From assembly GCA_947484245.1 (NCBI GenBank), contig CANKOT010000003.1:1-63427 (forward strand): a stretch of DNA of 63,427 nt. The letters run 5' to 3'. Source of the DNA: Comamonadaceae bacterium (lineage in GTDB: Bacteria > Pseudomonadota > Gammaproteobacteria > Burkholderiales > Burkholderiaceae). The position numbers were made by a program, and so were the translations under genes. The notes under the pieces are model-generated. The model was not told the origin of the DNA and made no database searches. It saw nothing but the letters and a program-made list of their open reading frames with translations. Below, piece by piece: positions 17,995 through 27,359 of the stretch (positions within the stretch are counted from its first letter, which is position 1; each line of letters opens with the position of its first letter).

Positions 17995-19083
17995 ATGAAA
18001 TACAGCACCTTTATGATGCCTTTGCATCCACCAGGACGCAATGTTGGAGAAACCATTGCAGAGGACCGAGAAGCAATTATTTTGGCTGATCGTTTAGGGT
18101 TTAGCGAAGCCTATGTGGGTGAGCACGTGACTGACGCTGCAGAGACTGTGACATCTTCCATGATTTTTTTGGCAAGTCTGATCTCAGAGACGAAAAACAT
18201 CATGTTGGGCACTGGCACCATCAATGTGCCCAATTCCCATCCAGCAGCCATCGCTGCCCAAGCGGCCATGTTGGACCACATGCTTCAAGGTCGATTCATC
18301 ATGGGTGTCAGCCCTGGTGGCTTGATGTCGGATGCTGAGGTCTTTGGCAACTTCGGTAAAGATCGCAATGCCATGTTTGTTGAAGGCATCAACATGGTGT
18401 TGAAGATTTGGGAGTCAGAGCCACCCTACGACTTGGAAGGTGAATTTTTCAAAGTGTCGGTGGGCAGAACCATGATTCCAGAAATTGGACAAGGCTACAT
18501 CATGAAGCCTTTCCAAAAACCTCATCCCCTCATTGTGGGAACGGCAGTTGCCCCTTTTTCCAAGGGCGTGACAGAAATGGCCAAGCGTGGCTGGCAACCC
18601 ATTTCAGGCAACTTCCTAATGCCCGAGTGGGTGAAGTCACATTGGCCTAAATATGTTGAGGGTCGTGCTGAGATTGGTGCCGTGGCGCACCCTAATGAAT
18701 GGCGTGTCGCCAAGAGTATTTTTGTGGCAGATGATGAAGCCACAGCCAAAAGATATGCATTGGAAGAGGGTGGTCCGTATCATTTCTATTTCAAGCAATT
18801 GGTGCGAAAATTGTTGAACGGTGGCCGCAGCAATTTGTTCAAAACCGATCCCAATATGGACGATGCATTGATCACGCCTGAATATGTCACCAACAGATTG
18901 GTCTTGGCTGGAACGGTCAACTCAGTCGTTGATCAAATATTGGCTTTCCGCAATGAAGTGGGCGATTTTGGTAACCTGCTGTATGCCTGTCACGACTGGA
19001 TGGAGCCCGCATTGGCCAAGCGCTCGATGGAACTTTTTGCCACTGAAGTGATGCCCAGGGTGAACGCAGCCATTGGCCGATAA
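17995..19083 (+). CDS. LLM-class (luciferase-like) flavin-dependent monooxygenase
   Basis: A 362-residue TIM-barrel enzyme of the bacterial luciferase superfamily. These use reduced FMN and oxygen for Baeyer-Villiger, desulfonation or hydroxylation chemistry. Landmarks are the N-terminal strand and EAYVGEHVTD near residue 37, GTGTINVPNSHPAAIAAQAA near residues 72-91 and GVSPGGLMSDAEVFG near residue 103. GGAG precedes ATG 17995. The flavin reductase upstream and the ACMSD-like hydrolase 43 bp downstream indicate one operon. The reaction cannot be assigned. Confidence 0.88.
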   Translation: MKYSTFMMPLHPPGRNVGETIAEDREAIILADRLGFSEAYVGEHVTDAAETVTSSMIFLASLISETKNIMLGTGTINVPNSHPAAIAAQAAMLDHMLQGRFIMGVSPGGLMSDAEVFGNFGKDRNAMFVEGINMVLKIWESEPPYDLEGEFFKVSVGRTMIPEIGQGYIMKPFQKPHPLIVGTAVAPFSKGVTEMAKRGWQPISGNFLMPEWVKSHWPKYVEGRAEIGAVAHPNEWRVAKSIFVADDEATAKRYALEEGGPYHFYFKQLVRKLLNGGRSNLFKTDPNMDDALITPEYVTNRLVLAGTVNSVVDQILAFRNEVGDFGNLLYACHDWMEPALAKRSMELFATEVMPRVNAAIGR

Positions 19084-19126
19084 ACCCAATGCATGACACG
19101 ACACTTTTTATTTTGAAGGAACATTC

Positions 19127-20248
19127 ATGATTTTTACTTGCGCTCCAACTTGCAAGCATCCCTATCACAACCATGGCAAAGAGGCTAAGGGTGCGAAAGG
19201 CATGTTTACCTCCTTGGCCACCAAAAAATTAGCGAAGCGCAAAGATGGGCATCTGAATGTGGATGTGCATTGTCATTATTTCAATCCAACCGTGGGACAA
19301 AAGGCCTCTGTTTTAAAGCCAATCGAGCAGGAAGTAGGGCACATCTTTGCCAACCAATTGACGCGCGAAACCAACGCCAAACAAATGCGTGACCGTGCGC
19401 CTATGTTGTCAGATGTGTCGGTGCGAATTCAAGACATGGATCGAATGGGTGTTGACATTCAAGCGGTGTCGCCCGCACCTTTTCAGTATTATTATTTTGC
19501 AGAGCCAGCGTTTGGTGCAGAGCTGGCACGTGATGTGAACGAAGGCATGGCCAAGTTGGTTGCCCAGCACCCTGACCGACTCATTGGCTTGGGAACGGTG
19601 CCCTTGCAAAACGCTGAGTTGGCTGTCAAAGAACTCAAACACGCCATTAAAAATTTGGGTCTGCGTGGCATTGAAATCAACACGCATGTCAATGGCAAAA
19701 ACTTAACCGATCCTTCTTTGAAGCTTGAAAAGTTTTTTGCAACTGTCAGTGAACTGGGCGTCCCTTTGTTCATTCACCCCAATGGCTTTACTGAAGCCAG
19801 CCGACTTGAGAATCACTATTTCAACAACGTCATTGGCAACCCTCTAGATACCACCATTGCTGTCAGTCACTTGATTTTTGATGGCGTCATGGAGCGCAAC
19901 CCTAAGTTGAAAGTGTTGTTGGCACATGCCGGGGGCTACTTGGCGCACTACTGGGCTCGAATGGACCATGTCTACGGCGCACGCCCTGATGGCAGAACAG
20001 CCATCAAGCGCAAGCCTTCCACCTATCTGGAGCGGTTTTACTTTGACACCATTACCTTTGACCCAGGCATGTTGCGCAACATGATTGATCGTTTTGGACC
20101 AGACCATGTGATGTTGGGCACAGACTACCCTTATGACATGGCCGAGGTTGATCCGCTGGGATTGGTTTCTGCCGTGAAGCGCTTGCCCAAAAGTGATCGG
20201 GATTTGATCACTGGTGGCAACGCCAAGAAGCTGTTTAAATTAAAGTAA
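19127..20248 (+). CDS. ACMSD-like amidohydrolase (metal-dependent decarboxylase/hydrolase)
   Basis: A 373-residue protein of the amidohydrolase-2 / ACMSD family, whose members decarboxylate or hydrolyse aromatic and muconic semialdehyde acids with a divalent metal. The metal motif H48-x-H50 is in DVHCH, and further ligands are likely in LFIHPNG, LLAHAGG and the late GTDYPYDMA. AGGAAC precedes ATG 19127. It ends with a 9-bp overlap with the convergent HsaA-like gene. The N-terminal 40 residues, with several His and Cys (CAPTCKHPYHNH), are longer than usual and could bind metal. Confidence 0.85.
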   Translation: MIFTCAPTCKHPYHNHGKEAKGAKGMFTSLATKKLAKRKDGHLNVDVHCHYFNPTVGQKASVLKPIEQEVGHIFANQLTRETNAKQMRDRAPMLSDVSVRIQDMDRMGVDIQAVSPAPFQYYYFAEPAFGAELARDVNEGMAKLVAQHPDRLIGLGTVPLQNAELAVKELKHAIKNLGLRGIEINTHVNGKNLTDPSLKLEKFFATVSELGVPLFIHPNGFTEASRLENHYFNNVIGNPLDTTIAVSHLIFDGVMERNPKLKVLLAHAGGYLAHYWARMDHVYGARPDGRTAIKRKPSTYLERFYFDTITFDPGMLRNMIDRFGPDHVMLGTDYPYDMAEVDPLGLVSAVKRLPKSDRDLITGGNAKKLFKLK

Positions 20249-21466
20249 CAAACCACCTTGTGGCTGCAGACCTAAGGCGCTTTGTCCATAGGCTGCAGCA
20301 TGAATATCCCATGTGAGCGCAATGTGAGTTGAGGATGCATGGATGTCTCTGAATTGCCTTTGAAGGGGCGAATTCAGAGAAAGACCCCCTCCGCCAGCAG
20401 CTGGCATGAGCGCATCGATGCTGCGAACCGCCAAATTGGTGGCAAATGCCGCATTGCGCTTCCATCGCAATTTGGTTTCCATGCTTGGAAACTCGTTTTT
20501 CTCTACTGCGTTTTCAAGATCGGTCCAATCGCGCCGAATGACTGACTCTGCAAATTCAACGCAGGCCGCTGCTTCAGCAATGCGCGCTTGAACAGGTGCC
20601 AATTCAGCAATGCGAGTGCCCGTATAGGTGCCTGCTCGATTGCGCATGGCTGCCGTAAATTGTTCGACAGCTGCCTTGGCAGTGCCTAGAGGCACAATAG
20701 ACAAAACATAGGCATAGGCTGCAAAGGTGGGCATTTGAAACAGCTTGTTACTGTAAAGCTTGGCACCCGGCAGGTTTTGACCCGCAGCAAAGATCTCTGC
20801 AGACACACTGAGGTGATCGGGCACAAATGCATCGGTGATTGCCACGTCGTGGCTGCCGGTGCCGCTCAAGCCATAGGTCTCCCAATTGTCTAGATTTTTG
20901 TAATTGGCCTGTGGCACTAAAAAGAATCGTCTTTGTGGCGCACCACCATTTTGCTCTGTCATGGCACCCACCAAGATCCAGGTGCAGGCATCAATGCCGC
21001 TGCAGAATGGCCATTTGCCAGAGAGCTTGTAACCACCTTCAACAGGCACCGCTTTGCCGCATGGGAAGGCCAAGGCTGTAGCAGCTAAAGCAAATGGGTC
21101 GTCGCCCCACACATCTTCTTGGGCGCGCATTTCAAACTGGCCAACGTTCCATGAGTGAGAAGCCAAGTTGGAATATACCCAGGCCGTTGATGCGCAGCCC
21201 TTGCAGATTTCTAAAGTCACGTCCATCAAAACCCCGAGACCTAATTCGGATCCACCAAATTGTTTGGGTTGCATTAACCTCATCAAACCGCTGGCATTGA
21301 GTTCCTCAATGGATTCGTCGGGGACGCGTCGAATTTTCTCTGCTTGGGCTGCACGCTCGGCAAACAGAGGGGCCAATTTTTTGGCAATGCCGATGGCTTC
21401 TTCGGCAGTGAGCACGGGAGCGGTCTGAATGGCTTTAGCGTGTGAAGAGATAACGCGTAGATTCAT
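20240..21466 (-). CDS. Acyl-CoA-dehydrogenase-fold flavin monooxygenase (HsaA-like)
   Basis: A 408-residue protein with the acyl-CoA dehydrogenase fold. The pattern (MQPKQFGGSELGLG early, WAYSN-like AWVYSNLASHSW near residue 97, FPCGKAVPVEGGYKLSGKWPFCSG in the middle) fits group D flavin monooxygenases such as HsaA and HpaB rather than true dehydrogenases. Such enzymes take reduced flavin from a separate reductase, consistent with the flavin reductase at 17458. AAAGGA precedes ATG 21466. Downstream on the same strand are no further genes; upstream are the lactonase and molybdenum hydroxylase genes. Confidence 0.82.
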   Translation of the reverse strand: MNLRVISSHAKAIQTAPVLTAEEAIGIAKKLAPLFAERAAQAEKIRRVPDESIEELNASGLMRLMQPKQFGGSELGLGVLMDVTLEICKGCASTAWVYSNLASHSWNVGQFEMRAQEDVWGDDPFALAATALAFPCGKAVPVEGGYKLSGKWPFCSGIDACTWILVGAMTEQNGGAPQRRFFLVPQANYKNLDNWETYGLSGTGSHDVAITDAFVPDHLSVSAEIFAAGQNLPGAKLYSNKLFQMPTFAAYAYVLSIVPLGTAKAAVEQFTAAMRNRAGTYTGTRIAELAPVQARIAEAAACVEFAESVIRRDWTDLENAVEKNEFPSMETKLRWKRNAAFATNLAVRSIDALMPAAGGGGLSLNSPLQRQFRDIHASSTHIALTWDIHAAAYGQSALGLQPQGGLLL

Positions 21467-21475
21467 GGTTGTCCT

Positions 21476-22396
21476 TTAACCGTTGACTTTGAGATAGACC
21501 GAATAAAGCGATGTGGTTCCGCATATGAAAAGCCGATTGCGTTGCACGCCGCCAAAGGTGAGGTTGGCCACCATCTCAGGTATTTTGATTTTACCAATCA
21601 GTCGCCCGTCTTGTCTGTAGCAAATAACCCCTTCAGCAGAACTGGCCCACAGACGATCTTGTTGATCGATTCGGAAGCCATCAAAGAAACCAGAGGGGCA
21701 TTCGGCAAAGACGATGGAAGAACCTAGGGTTTGACCTGAGGCTTCTACATCAAAACGGCGAATGTGTTTTGGCCGATTGTGACCCTCAGTGCCACCGCTG
21801 TCGGCGATGAACAAATGTTTTTCATCATTGGAAAACGCCAGGCCATTGGGGTGGTCAAAGTCATTGGCGACTTGGGTCACTTTCAAGGTGTGTGGGTCGA
21901 TGCGGTAAACGTGGCAACCCTCTTGTTCCATGCGGTCAATTTTGCCTTCGTAGTCGGCGATGATGCCGTAGTCAGGGTCAGTGAACCAAATTGAATGGTC
22001 TGACTTGACTACCACATCGTTGGGTGAGTTCAAGCGCTTGCCATTGAATTTGTCAGCCAGCACCGTGATGCTGCCGTTGTGCTCAGTCCGAGTGACGCGT
22101 CGGTTGTAGTGCTCGCATGTGACCAATCGACCTTGCAGGTCTACCGTGTTTCCGTTGGCATACCCCGAGGGTTGGCGGAACACAGAAACAGAGCCGTCGG
22201 TGTCGTCATATCGCATGATTCGGTTGTTGGGCAAATCAGACCACAACAAATAGCGCCCGCCACCAAACCAAGCAGGCCCTTCTGACCAACGTCCGCCCGT
22301 CCATAGCCTTTCAACTCGCGCATGGCCTACGAAACAGCTTGCAAATTCTGGTTCGATGACCTGGAACCCACTGCCTTCAATTTCGCCGTAAAACAT
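21476..22396 (-). CDS. SMP-30/gluconolactonase family lactonase
   Basis: A 306-residue six-bladed beta-propeller of the SMP-30 family, typically a calcium- or zinc-dependent lactonase. Conserved stretches are EGPAWFGGGRYLLWSD near residue 39, SPNDVVVKSDHSIWFTDPDYG near residue 125 and HPNGLAFSNDEKHLFIADSGG near residue 163. AGGAAA precedes ATG 22396. It sits between the molybdenum hydroxylase genes and the HsaA-like gene with gaps under 20 bp, so a lactone intermediate is expected in this pathway. Confidence 0.86.
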   Translation of the reverse strand: MFYGEIEGSGFQVIEPEFASCFVGHARVERLWTGGRWSEGPAWFGGGRYLLWSDLPNNRIMRYDDTDGSVSVFRQPSGYANGNTVDLQGRLVTCEHYNRRVTRTEHNGSITVLADKFNGKRLNSPNDVVVKSDHSIWFTDPDYGIIADYEGKIDRMEQEGCHVYRIDPHTLKVTQVANDFDHPNGLAFSNDEKHLFIADSGGTEGHNRPKHIRRFDVEASGQTLGSSIVFAECPSGFFDGFRIDQQDRLWASSAEGVICYRQDGRLIGKIKIPEMVANLTFGGVQRNRLFICGTTSLYSVYLKVNG

Positions 22397-22414
22397 GGAT
22401 TTCCTAAGTCGTTC

Positions 22415-24805
22415 TTAAATTTTGCCGAGTGCTGTCAAAATACGCTGCGGTGTGAAAGGCTGCACACTCACATTGGCATTGAGAGGTGCCAGAGCATCAT
22501 TGATTGCATTCATCACTGCGCCTGGCGCACCCGCAGTTCCGGCTTCGCCGACACCTTTAGCGCCTAGCTCTGATGTTTTGGTTGGCGTTTGGACATGGGC
22601 AATGACCATATCAGGCATCTCGCCCGCCATTGGCACCAAATAGTCTGCCATCGAGCCATTCAACAATTGGCCATCGTCGCTGTAAATGCATTCTTCAAAC
22701 ATGGCGCCGCCAATGCCTTGAACAATGCCACCGCGAATTTGCTCATCTACCAGCATGGGGTTGATGACGGTGCCGCAGTCTTCAACGCACCAGTGCTTGA
22801 GCAATTTGACAAAACCCGTTTCAGGATCGATTTCGACGTAGGAAGCTTGGATGCCGTTGGTGAATGTAAAACCATATTCACGCGGTGTGTAATGACGCGT
22901 GACAGTGAGCTCTGATTGAAAATTCATGGGCAAAGTATCAGGCCTGAAGTAGGCTACACGTCCCACCTCGCTCAGAGGCATCTGCACTTGTCCGCTGAGC
23001 TTGTCCACCACCATGCCATTGACCAAATCCAAGGTGGCAGATTCCACCTTCAAAATGGCTGCGGCCACATCCAAAATGTGTTTGCGAAGTTCTTTGCCCG
23101 CCTGCAAAACCGCTTCACCACCAATGCCTGCGCCCCTCGATGCCCAAGTACCACCGCCATAAGGTGTGACGGCGGTGTCACCTGTAATGACACGAACGTT
23201 TTCCACTTTAACGCCCACTGCTGTGGCTGCAATTTGCGTGAACACGGCCTCTGTGCCTTGACCTTGCTCGGTAACACTTACCAAGACATAGATCATGCCA
23301 GCAGGGTCGAGCCGAAGGGTAGCACCATCTTGTGCCGAGATTCGCGCGCCACCCACACCATAAAAAGCGGGCGAGGGATTGGTCACTTCAATCATGGCAG
23401 CCAGTCCAATGCCGCGGTAAATGCCTTGAGCGCGCAAAGTTGCTTGTTCTGCGCGCAATCCTTTGTAGTCCATCAACGCCATCAATTTGTCTAGACATTG
23501 GTGGTGTGAAAGCTTTTCAAATTTGACGCCAGAAGGCGCGGTGTAGGGATACGCGTCGTCTGCAATTAAATTTTTACGTCTAAATTCTGCAGGGTCCATG
23601 CCAATTTTTCTGGCTGCTTCATCCACAATGCCTTCCGTCACAGCCATGGCAATAGGGTGACCCACTGCGCGGTACTGACAAGTGACATTTTTGTTGGTGA
23701 AAACCACGTCCAATTTGGCTTTGTATTGTTTGTGTTTGTAAGGGCCGCCGGTGAGGTTGACCACTTGATTGCCTTCAATGCCACTGGTGCGAGGGTAGAC
23801 AGAGTAAGGGCCAATGCCTGTTAAGTCAGACATGTCAAATGCAATGATCTCGCCTTGCTGTGTGCAGGCCAGTTTGATTTTGACTTTGTGCTCACGCGCG
23901 TGAATGTCTGTGAGAAAAGATTCAATTCTGTCGGCTGAAAATTTAACGGGTCGCTTGAGCATGACCGCAATGGCAGCAGTAGCCATTTCATCGGCATAGA
24001 CATGAACCTTGATGCCAAACGAGCCACCTACATCTTTGCAAATGACGCGAACATTGGATTCAGGGATGTTCAGATGACGCGAGAAAATATCTTGCATCAT
24101 GTTGGGCGCTTGCGTACCTTGATAGACCGTGAGCAAATTCTCGGCAGGGTTGTAGTCTGCCAAGATGCCTCGCGGTTCATTGGTCACACCAGTGTGCCGG
24201 CTAAATTCATAGACTTTTTCCACCACCACGTCGGCCTTCGAAAAGGCGTCATCAAATCCCTCGGTGACAAGCTCTCGGTTGAAGCATTTGTTGTCTCCCA
24301 AATCGGGATGAATGACCACATCACCAGCAAGCGCAGCTTCCATGTCAGTGACGGCGGGTAGCAGATCCCAATCAACCAGCACATGGTCGAGAGCGTCTTC
24401 TGCCTGACGTCTGGTTTGAGCCACAATGGCCGCAACGGCTTCACCTTGCCAGCACGCTCTTTCAGGGGCAATGGCATATTGAGGTGCAGATCGAATGCCT
24501 TTGAGGTGACCCAAAACACCGACCCAAGGCGTGCAATACTCAGCGACCTCGCGGCCGTCAAATACGGCAACTACGCCTGTTTGTTTGCGTGCCTGCGAAA
24601 GATCCAAATGTTTGATGCGAGCGTGTGCATGCGGGCTTCTGAAATACACCACGTGCACCAAGCGGGGCAGTCGCAAATCATCTAGGTAGGTGCCGCGTCC
24701 TTCAAGTAATTTTTTGGCGCCTGCGCGCGGCACACTTTGGCCGACATAGTTTTCTTGGGTGCTAACACCCTCAGCTTGAAGTGGCAGTTCATGGGGTGCA
24801 TTCAT
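22415..24805 (-). CDS. Molybdenum hydroxylase large subunit (xanthine dehydrogenase family)
   Basis: A 796-residue molybdopterin cytosine dinucleotide-binding subunit. It hydroxylates carbon next to a ring nitrogen or an aldehyde using water. VGQSVPRAGAKKLLEGRGTY marks the N-terminus, GGSFGIKVHVYADE the first cofactor region and CQYRAVGHPIA the loop that is AYRGAGR in xanthine dehydrogenases. The catalytic glutamate is in GVGEAGT near residue 750. It overlaps the 2Fe-2S subunit by 4 bp, so the L-S-M genes are one operon. Caffeine, nicotine and carbon monoxide dehydrogenases are relatives; the substrate is unknown. Confidence 0.9.
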   Translation of the reverse strand: MNAPHELPLQAEGVSTQENYVGQSVPRAGAKKLLEGRGTYLDDLRLPRLVHVVYFRSPHAHARIKHLDLSQARKQTGVVAVFDGREVAEYCTPWVGVLGHLKGIRSAPQYAIAPERACWQGEAVAAIVAQTRRQAEDALDHVLVDWDLLPAVTDMEAALAGDVVIHPDLGDNKCFNRELVTEGFDDAFSKADVVVEKVYEFSRHTGVTNEPRGILADYNPAENLLTVYQGTQAPNMMQDIFSRHLNIPESNVRVICKDVGGSFGIKVHVYADEMATAAIAVMLKRPVKFSADRIESFLTDIHAREHKVKIKLACTQQGEIIAFDMSDLTGIGPYSVYPRTSGIEGNQVVNLTGGPYKHKQYKAKLDVVFTNKNVTCQYRAVGHPIAMAVTEGIVDEAARKIGMDPAEFRRKNLIADDAYPYTAPSGVKFEKLSHHQCLDKLMALMDYKGLRAEQATLRAQGIYRGIGLAAMIEVTNPSPAFYGVGGARISAQDGATLRLDPAGMIYVLVSVTEQGQGTEAVFTQIAATAVGVKVENVRVITGDTAVTPYGGGTWASRGAGIGGEAVLQAGKELRKHILDVAAAILKVESATLDLVNGMVVDKLSGQVQMPLSEVGRVAYFRPDTLPMNFQSELTVTRHYTPREYGFTFTNGIQASYVEIDPETGFVKLLKHWCVEDCGTVINPMLVDEQIRGGIVQGIGGAMFEECIYSDDGQLLNGSMADYLVPMAGEMPDMVIAHVQTPTKTSELGAKGVGEAGTAGAPGAVMNAINDALAPLNANVSVQPFTPQRILTALGKI

Positions 24806-25299
24806 ACCTTGACTCCTGATTCAGAAGAAGATTTGACCAAGACAGATTCGATGGCATTGACGATGGCCTGATAGCCTGTGCATCTGCAGTAGTTGCCAGA
24901 AATTAATTCGCGAATTTCATCGCGCGTGGCCTGTTTGTGGTGCTTGGTAATTTCTAAGGCAGTGAGCAGCATGCCTGATGAGCAGAAGCCGCACTGAAAA
25001 GCGTTGTGTTCTAAAAATGCAGCTTGTAATTGTTGCAATTCTCGGCTTTCAGTTAAGCCTTCAATGGTTTGCACATTTTTACCATCTGCTTGAATGGCCA
25101 AAGTGAGGCAGCCGCGAACAACTTGTCCGTCAACCATGACTTGGCACGCGCCGCAAACACCATGTTCACAACCTAAGTGTGAACCTGTGAGGCCCATTTC
25201 CTCGCGCAAGTAATCAACCAAGTGCATTCGCACAGGCACTTGGGCATCAACGGTTTCTCCGTTGACGGTGAATTGTGCATGCATGCAATTTTCAGACAT
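24802..25299 (-). CDS. Molybdenum hydroxylase 2Fe-2S subunit
   Basis: A 165-residue small subunit with two 2Fe-2S clusters that pass electrons from the molybdenum site to FAD. The plant-type ferredoxin cysteines are in LGCEHGVCGACQVMVDG (about residues 43-60) with a fourth in RGCL; the second cluster uses FQCGFCSSGM and NYCRCTGYQAI. It overlaps both neighbours (4 bp and 8 bp), giving tight translational coupling. Confidence 0.93.
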   Translation of the reverse strand: MSENCMHAQFTVNGETVDAQVPVRMHLVDYLREEMGLTGSHLGCEHGVCGACQVMVDGQVVRGCLTLAIQADGKNVQTIEGLTESRELQQLQAAFLEHNAFQCGFCSSGMLLTALEITKHHKQATRDEIRELISGNYCRCTGYQAIVNAIESVLVKSSSESGVKV

Positions 25300-26155
25300 G
25301 TGTGGCTCCCGCTTGTATCAAGGCTCTTGACAATAGAACCCGAGATAAATACTTTTTGGTGGCGGCGTTGGCCGATAAATCGCCAGCCGGCTGAAGGTCT
25401 TCATCAAGCGCTGCTTGGGCTTGGGAAATGGTTTGGGGGTTGATGGTTTGCCCAGTCAAGGCCTTCATGGCACGAGGCGCCAAAATGGGTTTGTCGTCCA
25501 TGGCCATGAAGGCCAAGGCAACATCCTGAATGGTTTGTCCCTCTAAGCTCAAAGCCAAGGCCATGCCAACCATAGCGTAATCGCCTTTGCGCCGGGCCAG
25601 TTCTGAAAATACAAAACGTTGGTTTGGCTTGGCAATGGGAAACTCCACCCCGATCAGTATTTCTTCCGCTTGCACGGCTGTTCGATAAAGGCTGATGAAA
25701 AATTCGCTGGCCTTGACACGTCTCTCGCCTGTAGCACTTTGAATGATCAGCGTTGCATTCAAGGCCAGGGCCACAGCAGGGTACTCTGCCGCCGGATCGC
25801 CTAAAGCCAAACTTCCGCCGATGGTGCCTTTGTTTCGAATGGCCAAATGGGCCACATAAGGCACTGCTTGCGCCAGCAAAGGAATGTGCGCTTTCACAAT
25901 GTTGGAAGAATCAATTTCATGGTGAGTGGTCAGTGCGCCAATGCGAATCACATTGCCACTTTGCTGAATGCCCTTGAGTGAATCAAGACCACTGATATCG
26001 ATCAATATGCTTGGGTTGGCCATGCGCAAGTTGAGCATGGCCAAAAGGCTCTGTCCGCCTGCCAGCAATTGCGCAGAGTCACCATGTGTTTTGAGGGCTG
26101 AAAAAACATCCCCCATGTTTTGGGCTTTGAGGTATGAAAACTCTGGCGACTTCAT
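25292..26155 (-). CDS. Molybdenum hydroxylase FAD-binding subunit
   Basis: A 287-residue medium subunit of the CoxM type. FAD pyrophosphate contacts are seen in AGGQSLLAMLNLR near residue 32 and in NKGTIGGSLALGDPAAEYP near residue 108. It is the first gene of the M-S-L run, which continues into the lactonase and HsaA-like genes. No XdhC/MobA maturation gene accompanies it, so cofactor assembly must be provided elsewhere. Confidence 0.92.
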   Translation of the reverse strand: MKSPEFSYLKAQNMGDVFSALKTHGDSAQLLAGGQSLLAMLNLRMANPSILIDISGLDSLKGIQQSGNVIRIGALTTHHEIDSSNIVKAHIPLLAQAVPYVAHLAIRNKGTIGGSLALGDPAAEYPAVALALNATLIIQSATGERRVKASEFFISLYRTAVQAEEILIGVEFPIAKPNQRFVFSELARRKGDYAMVGMALALSLEGQTIQDVALAFMAMDDKPILAPRAMKALTGQTINPQTISQAQAALDEDLQPAGDLSANAATKKYLSRVLLSRALIQAGATHV

Positions 26156-26329
26156 TGAAAAATCCTCTTCAACATAAGTGATTGAAGCATTGTTATAAAA
26201 GAATGACTTGGCAATACTATGAGAGAGGCATTGAACTCACATCCGCTATTACCCTAATTGATACAAAGATTCACAGACCCAAAAGCGTGATGGCCAGACA
26301 GGAACCGTGCTTTCGCAACGACCTGTCAG

Positions 26330-27265
26330 TTATTGAGTATCTGACTTGCGTTGAAACAATTGCTTGATATTGAAATTGGACGTGAGTACCACCGCCATGG
26401 CGATCAAGATCAAAATCAGTGCTGAAATATCTGCGATGGCAACAGACTCACCCAGCACCAATGCCCCCCCTGTGACGCCAAAGACGGGTACCAACATGAT
26501 AGAGAGTCCGCTTGAGACAGCCGACAGCTTTCGAGCAACATGGAACCAAGCGACATAACTGATGGCAAAAGTGATCACGCCGCCATACAGAATGGCTAGC
26601 CATTGCAAAAAGTTGGGCCAGGCCCATTGATCTGTTTCAAAAGCAACGGTGAGAAATACGAAGAACACAAAAGCGATGAACAAAGCCCAGAAGGTGAGGG
26701 CTACGCCATGAAGCGCAAGCACCGTATTTTTGACCATGGCATTGCCGATACCCCAAGTGACCGCGGCAATCAGCATAACCCCGACACCCAGCGGGTGATT
26801 TCCCCATTGCTCATGACTTCCCCAAGCCAGTATCAAAGCCGCCGCCATGGCCAACACGATACTCACAATTGAACGGACATTGATTTTTTCTTGATAGAGC
26901 AAAGCACTGGCTAACAAGGCCCAAACTGGCATGGTGTAGCCAATGATGGCTGCGCGCCCTGAGTTAAGCATGCTCACACCATAGATCATGGGCAGGTGCC
27001 AGCCCACCATGTTGAACATGCTTAATTTGAAGACAGGCCATCTTTCTTTGCTGATGACAGACAAAGAAATGCCTTTGAAATGCGCGTAAATTCCGATGGA
27101 GACAAAGCCGACAATGAAGGTAAACGCTCTGAACGCAGAAGGTGGGTAACTGTTGACCACGTACTTCATGATGGGGTAGTTCAAGCCCCATGAAACCGTC
27201 ACAATGAGAACCATGAGCAAATCTTTGGCGCTGACTTTCGCCGGTTCTGAGGCTTGACTGGTCAT
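26330..27265 (-). CDS. DMT-superfamily (EamA) transporter
   Basis: A 311-residue inner-membrane protein with ten hydrophobic segments arranged as two EamA repeats. It begins with VSWGLNYPIMKYVVNSYPPSAFRA and has a second-repeat signature near VSSGLSIMLVPVFGVTGGALVLGE. Drug/metabolite transporters of this type export or import amino acids and small metabolites. It lies upstream of the molybdenum hydroxylase genes on the same strand with a 174-bp gap. The substrate is not assignable. Confidence 0.88.
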   Translation of the reverse strand: MTSQASEPAKVSAKDLLMVLIVTVSWGLNYPIMKYVVNSYPPSAFRAFTFIVGFVSIGIYAHFKGISLSVISKERWPVFKLSMFNMVGWHLPMIYGVSMLNSGRAAIIGYTMPVWALLASALLYQEKINVRSIVSIVLAMAAALILAWGSHEQWGNHPLGVGVMLIAAVTWGIGNAMVKNTVLALHGVALTFWALFIAFVFFVFLTVAFETDQWAWPNFLQWLAILYGGVITFAISYVAWFHVARKLSAVSSGLSIMLVPVFGVTGGALVLGESVAIADISALILILIAMAVVLTSNFNIKQLFQRKSDTQ

Positions 27266-27359
27266 CTTTGATTAAATTGAACTCACTTTGAGAATTCAAC
27301 TACTTTAATCGGAATTACAAAGATTGGGAAATGAAGGCTTTGTCAGCCTTCCCATGAAC

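Noticed and set aside
20240..21466. True acyl-CoA dehydrogenase
   Set aside because: The active-site and surrounding motifs match HsaA/HpaB-type oxygenases better, and a flavin reductase is close by; no CoA ligase is next to it.
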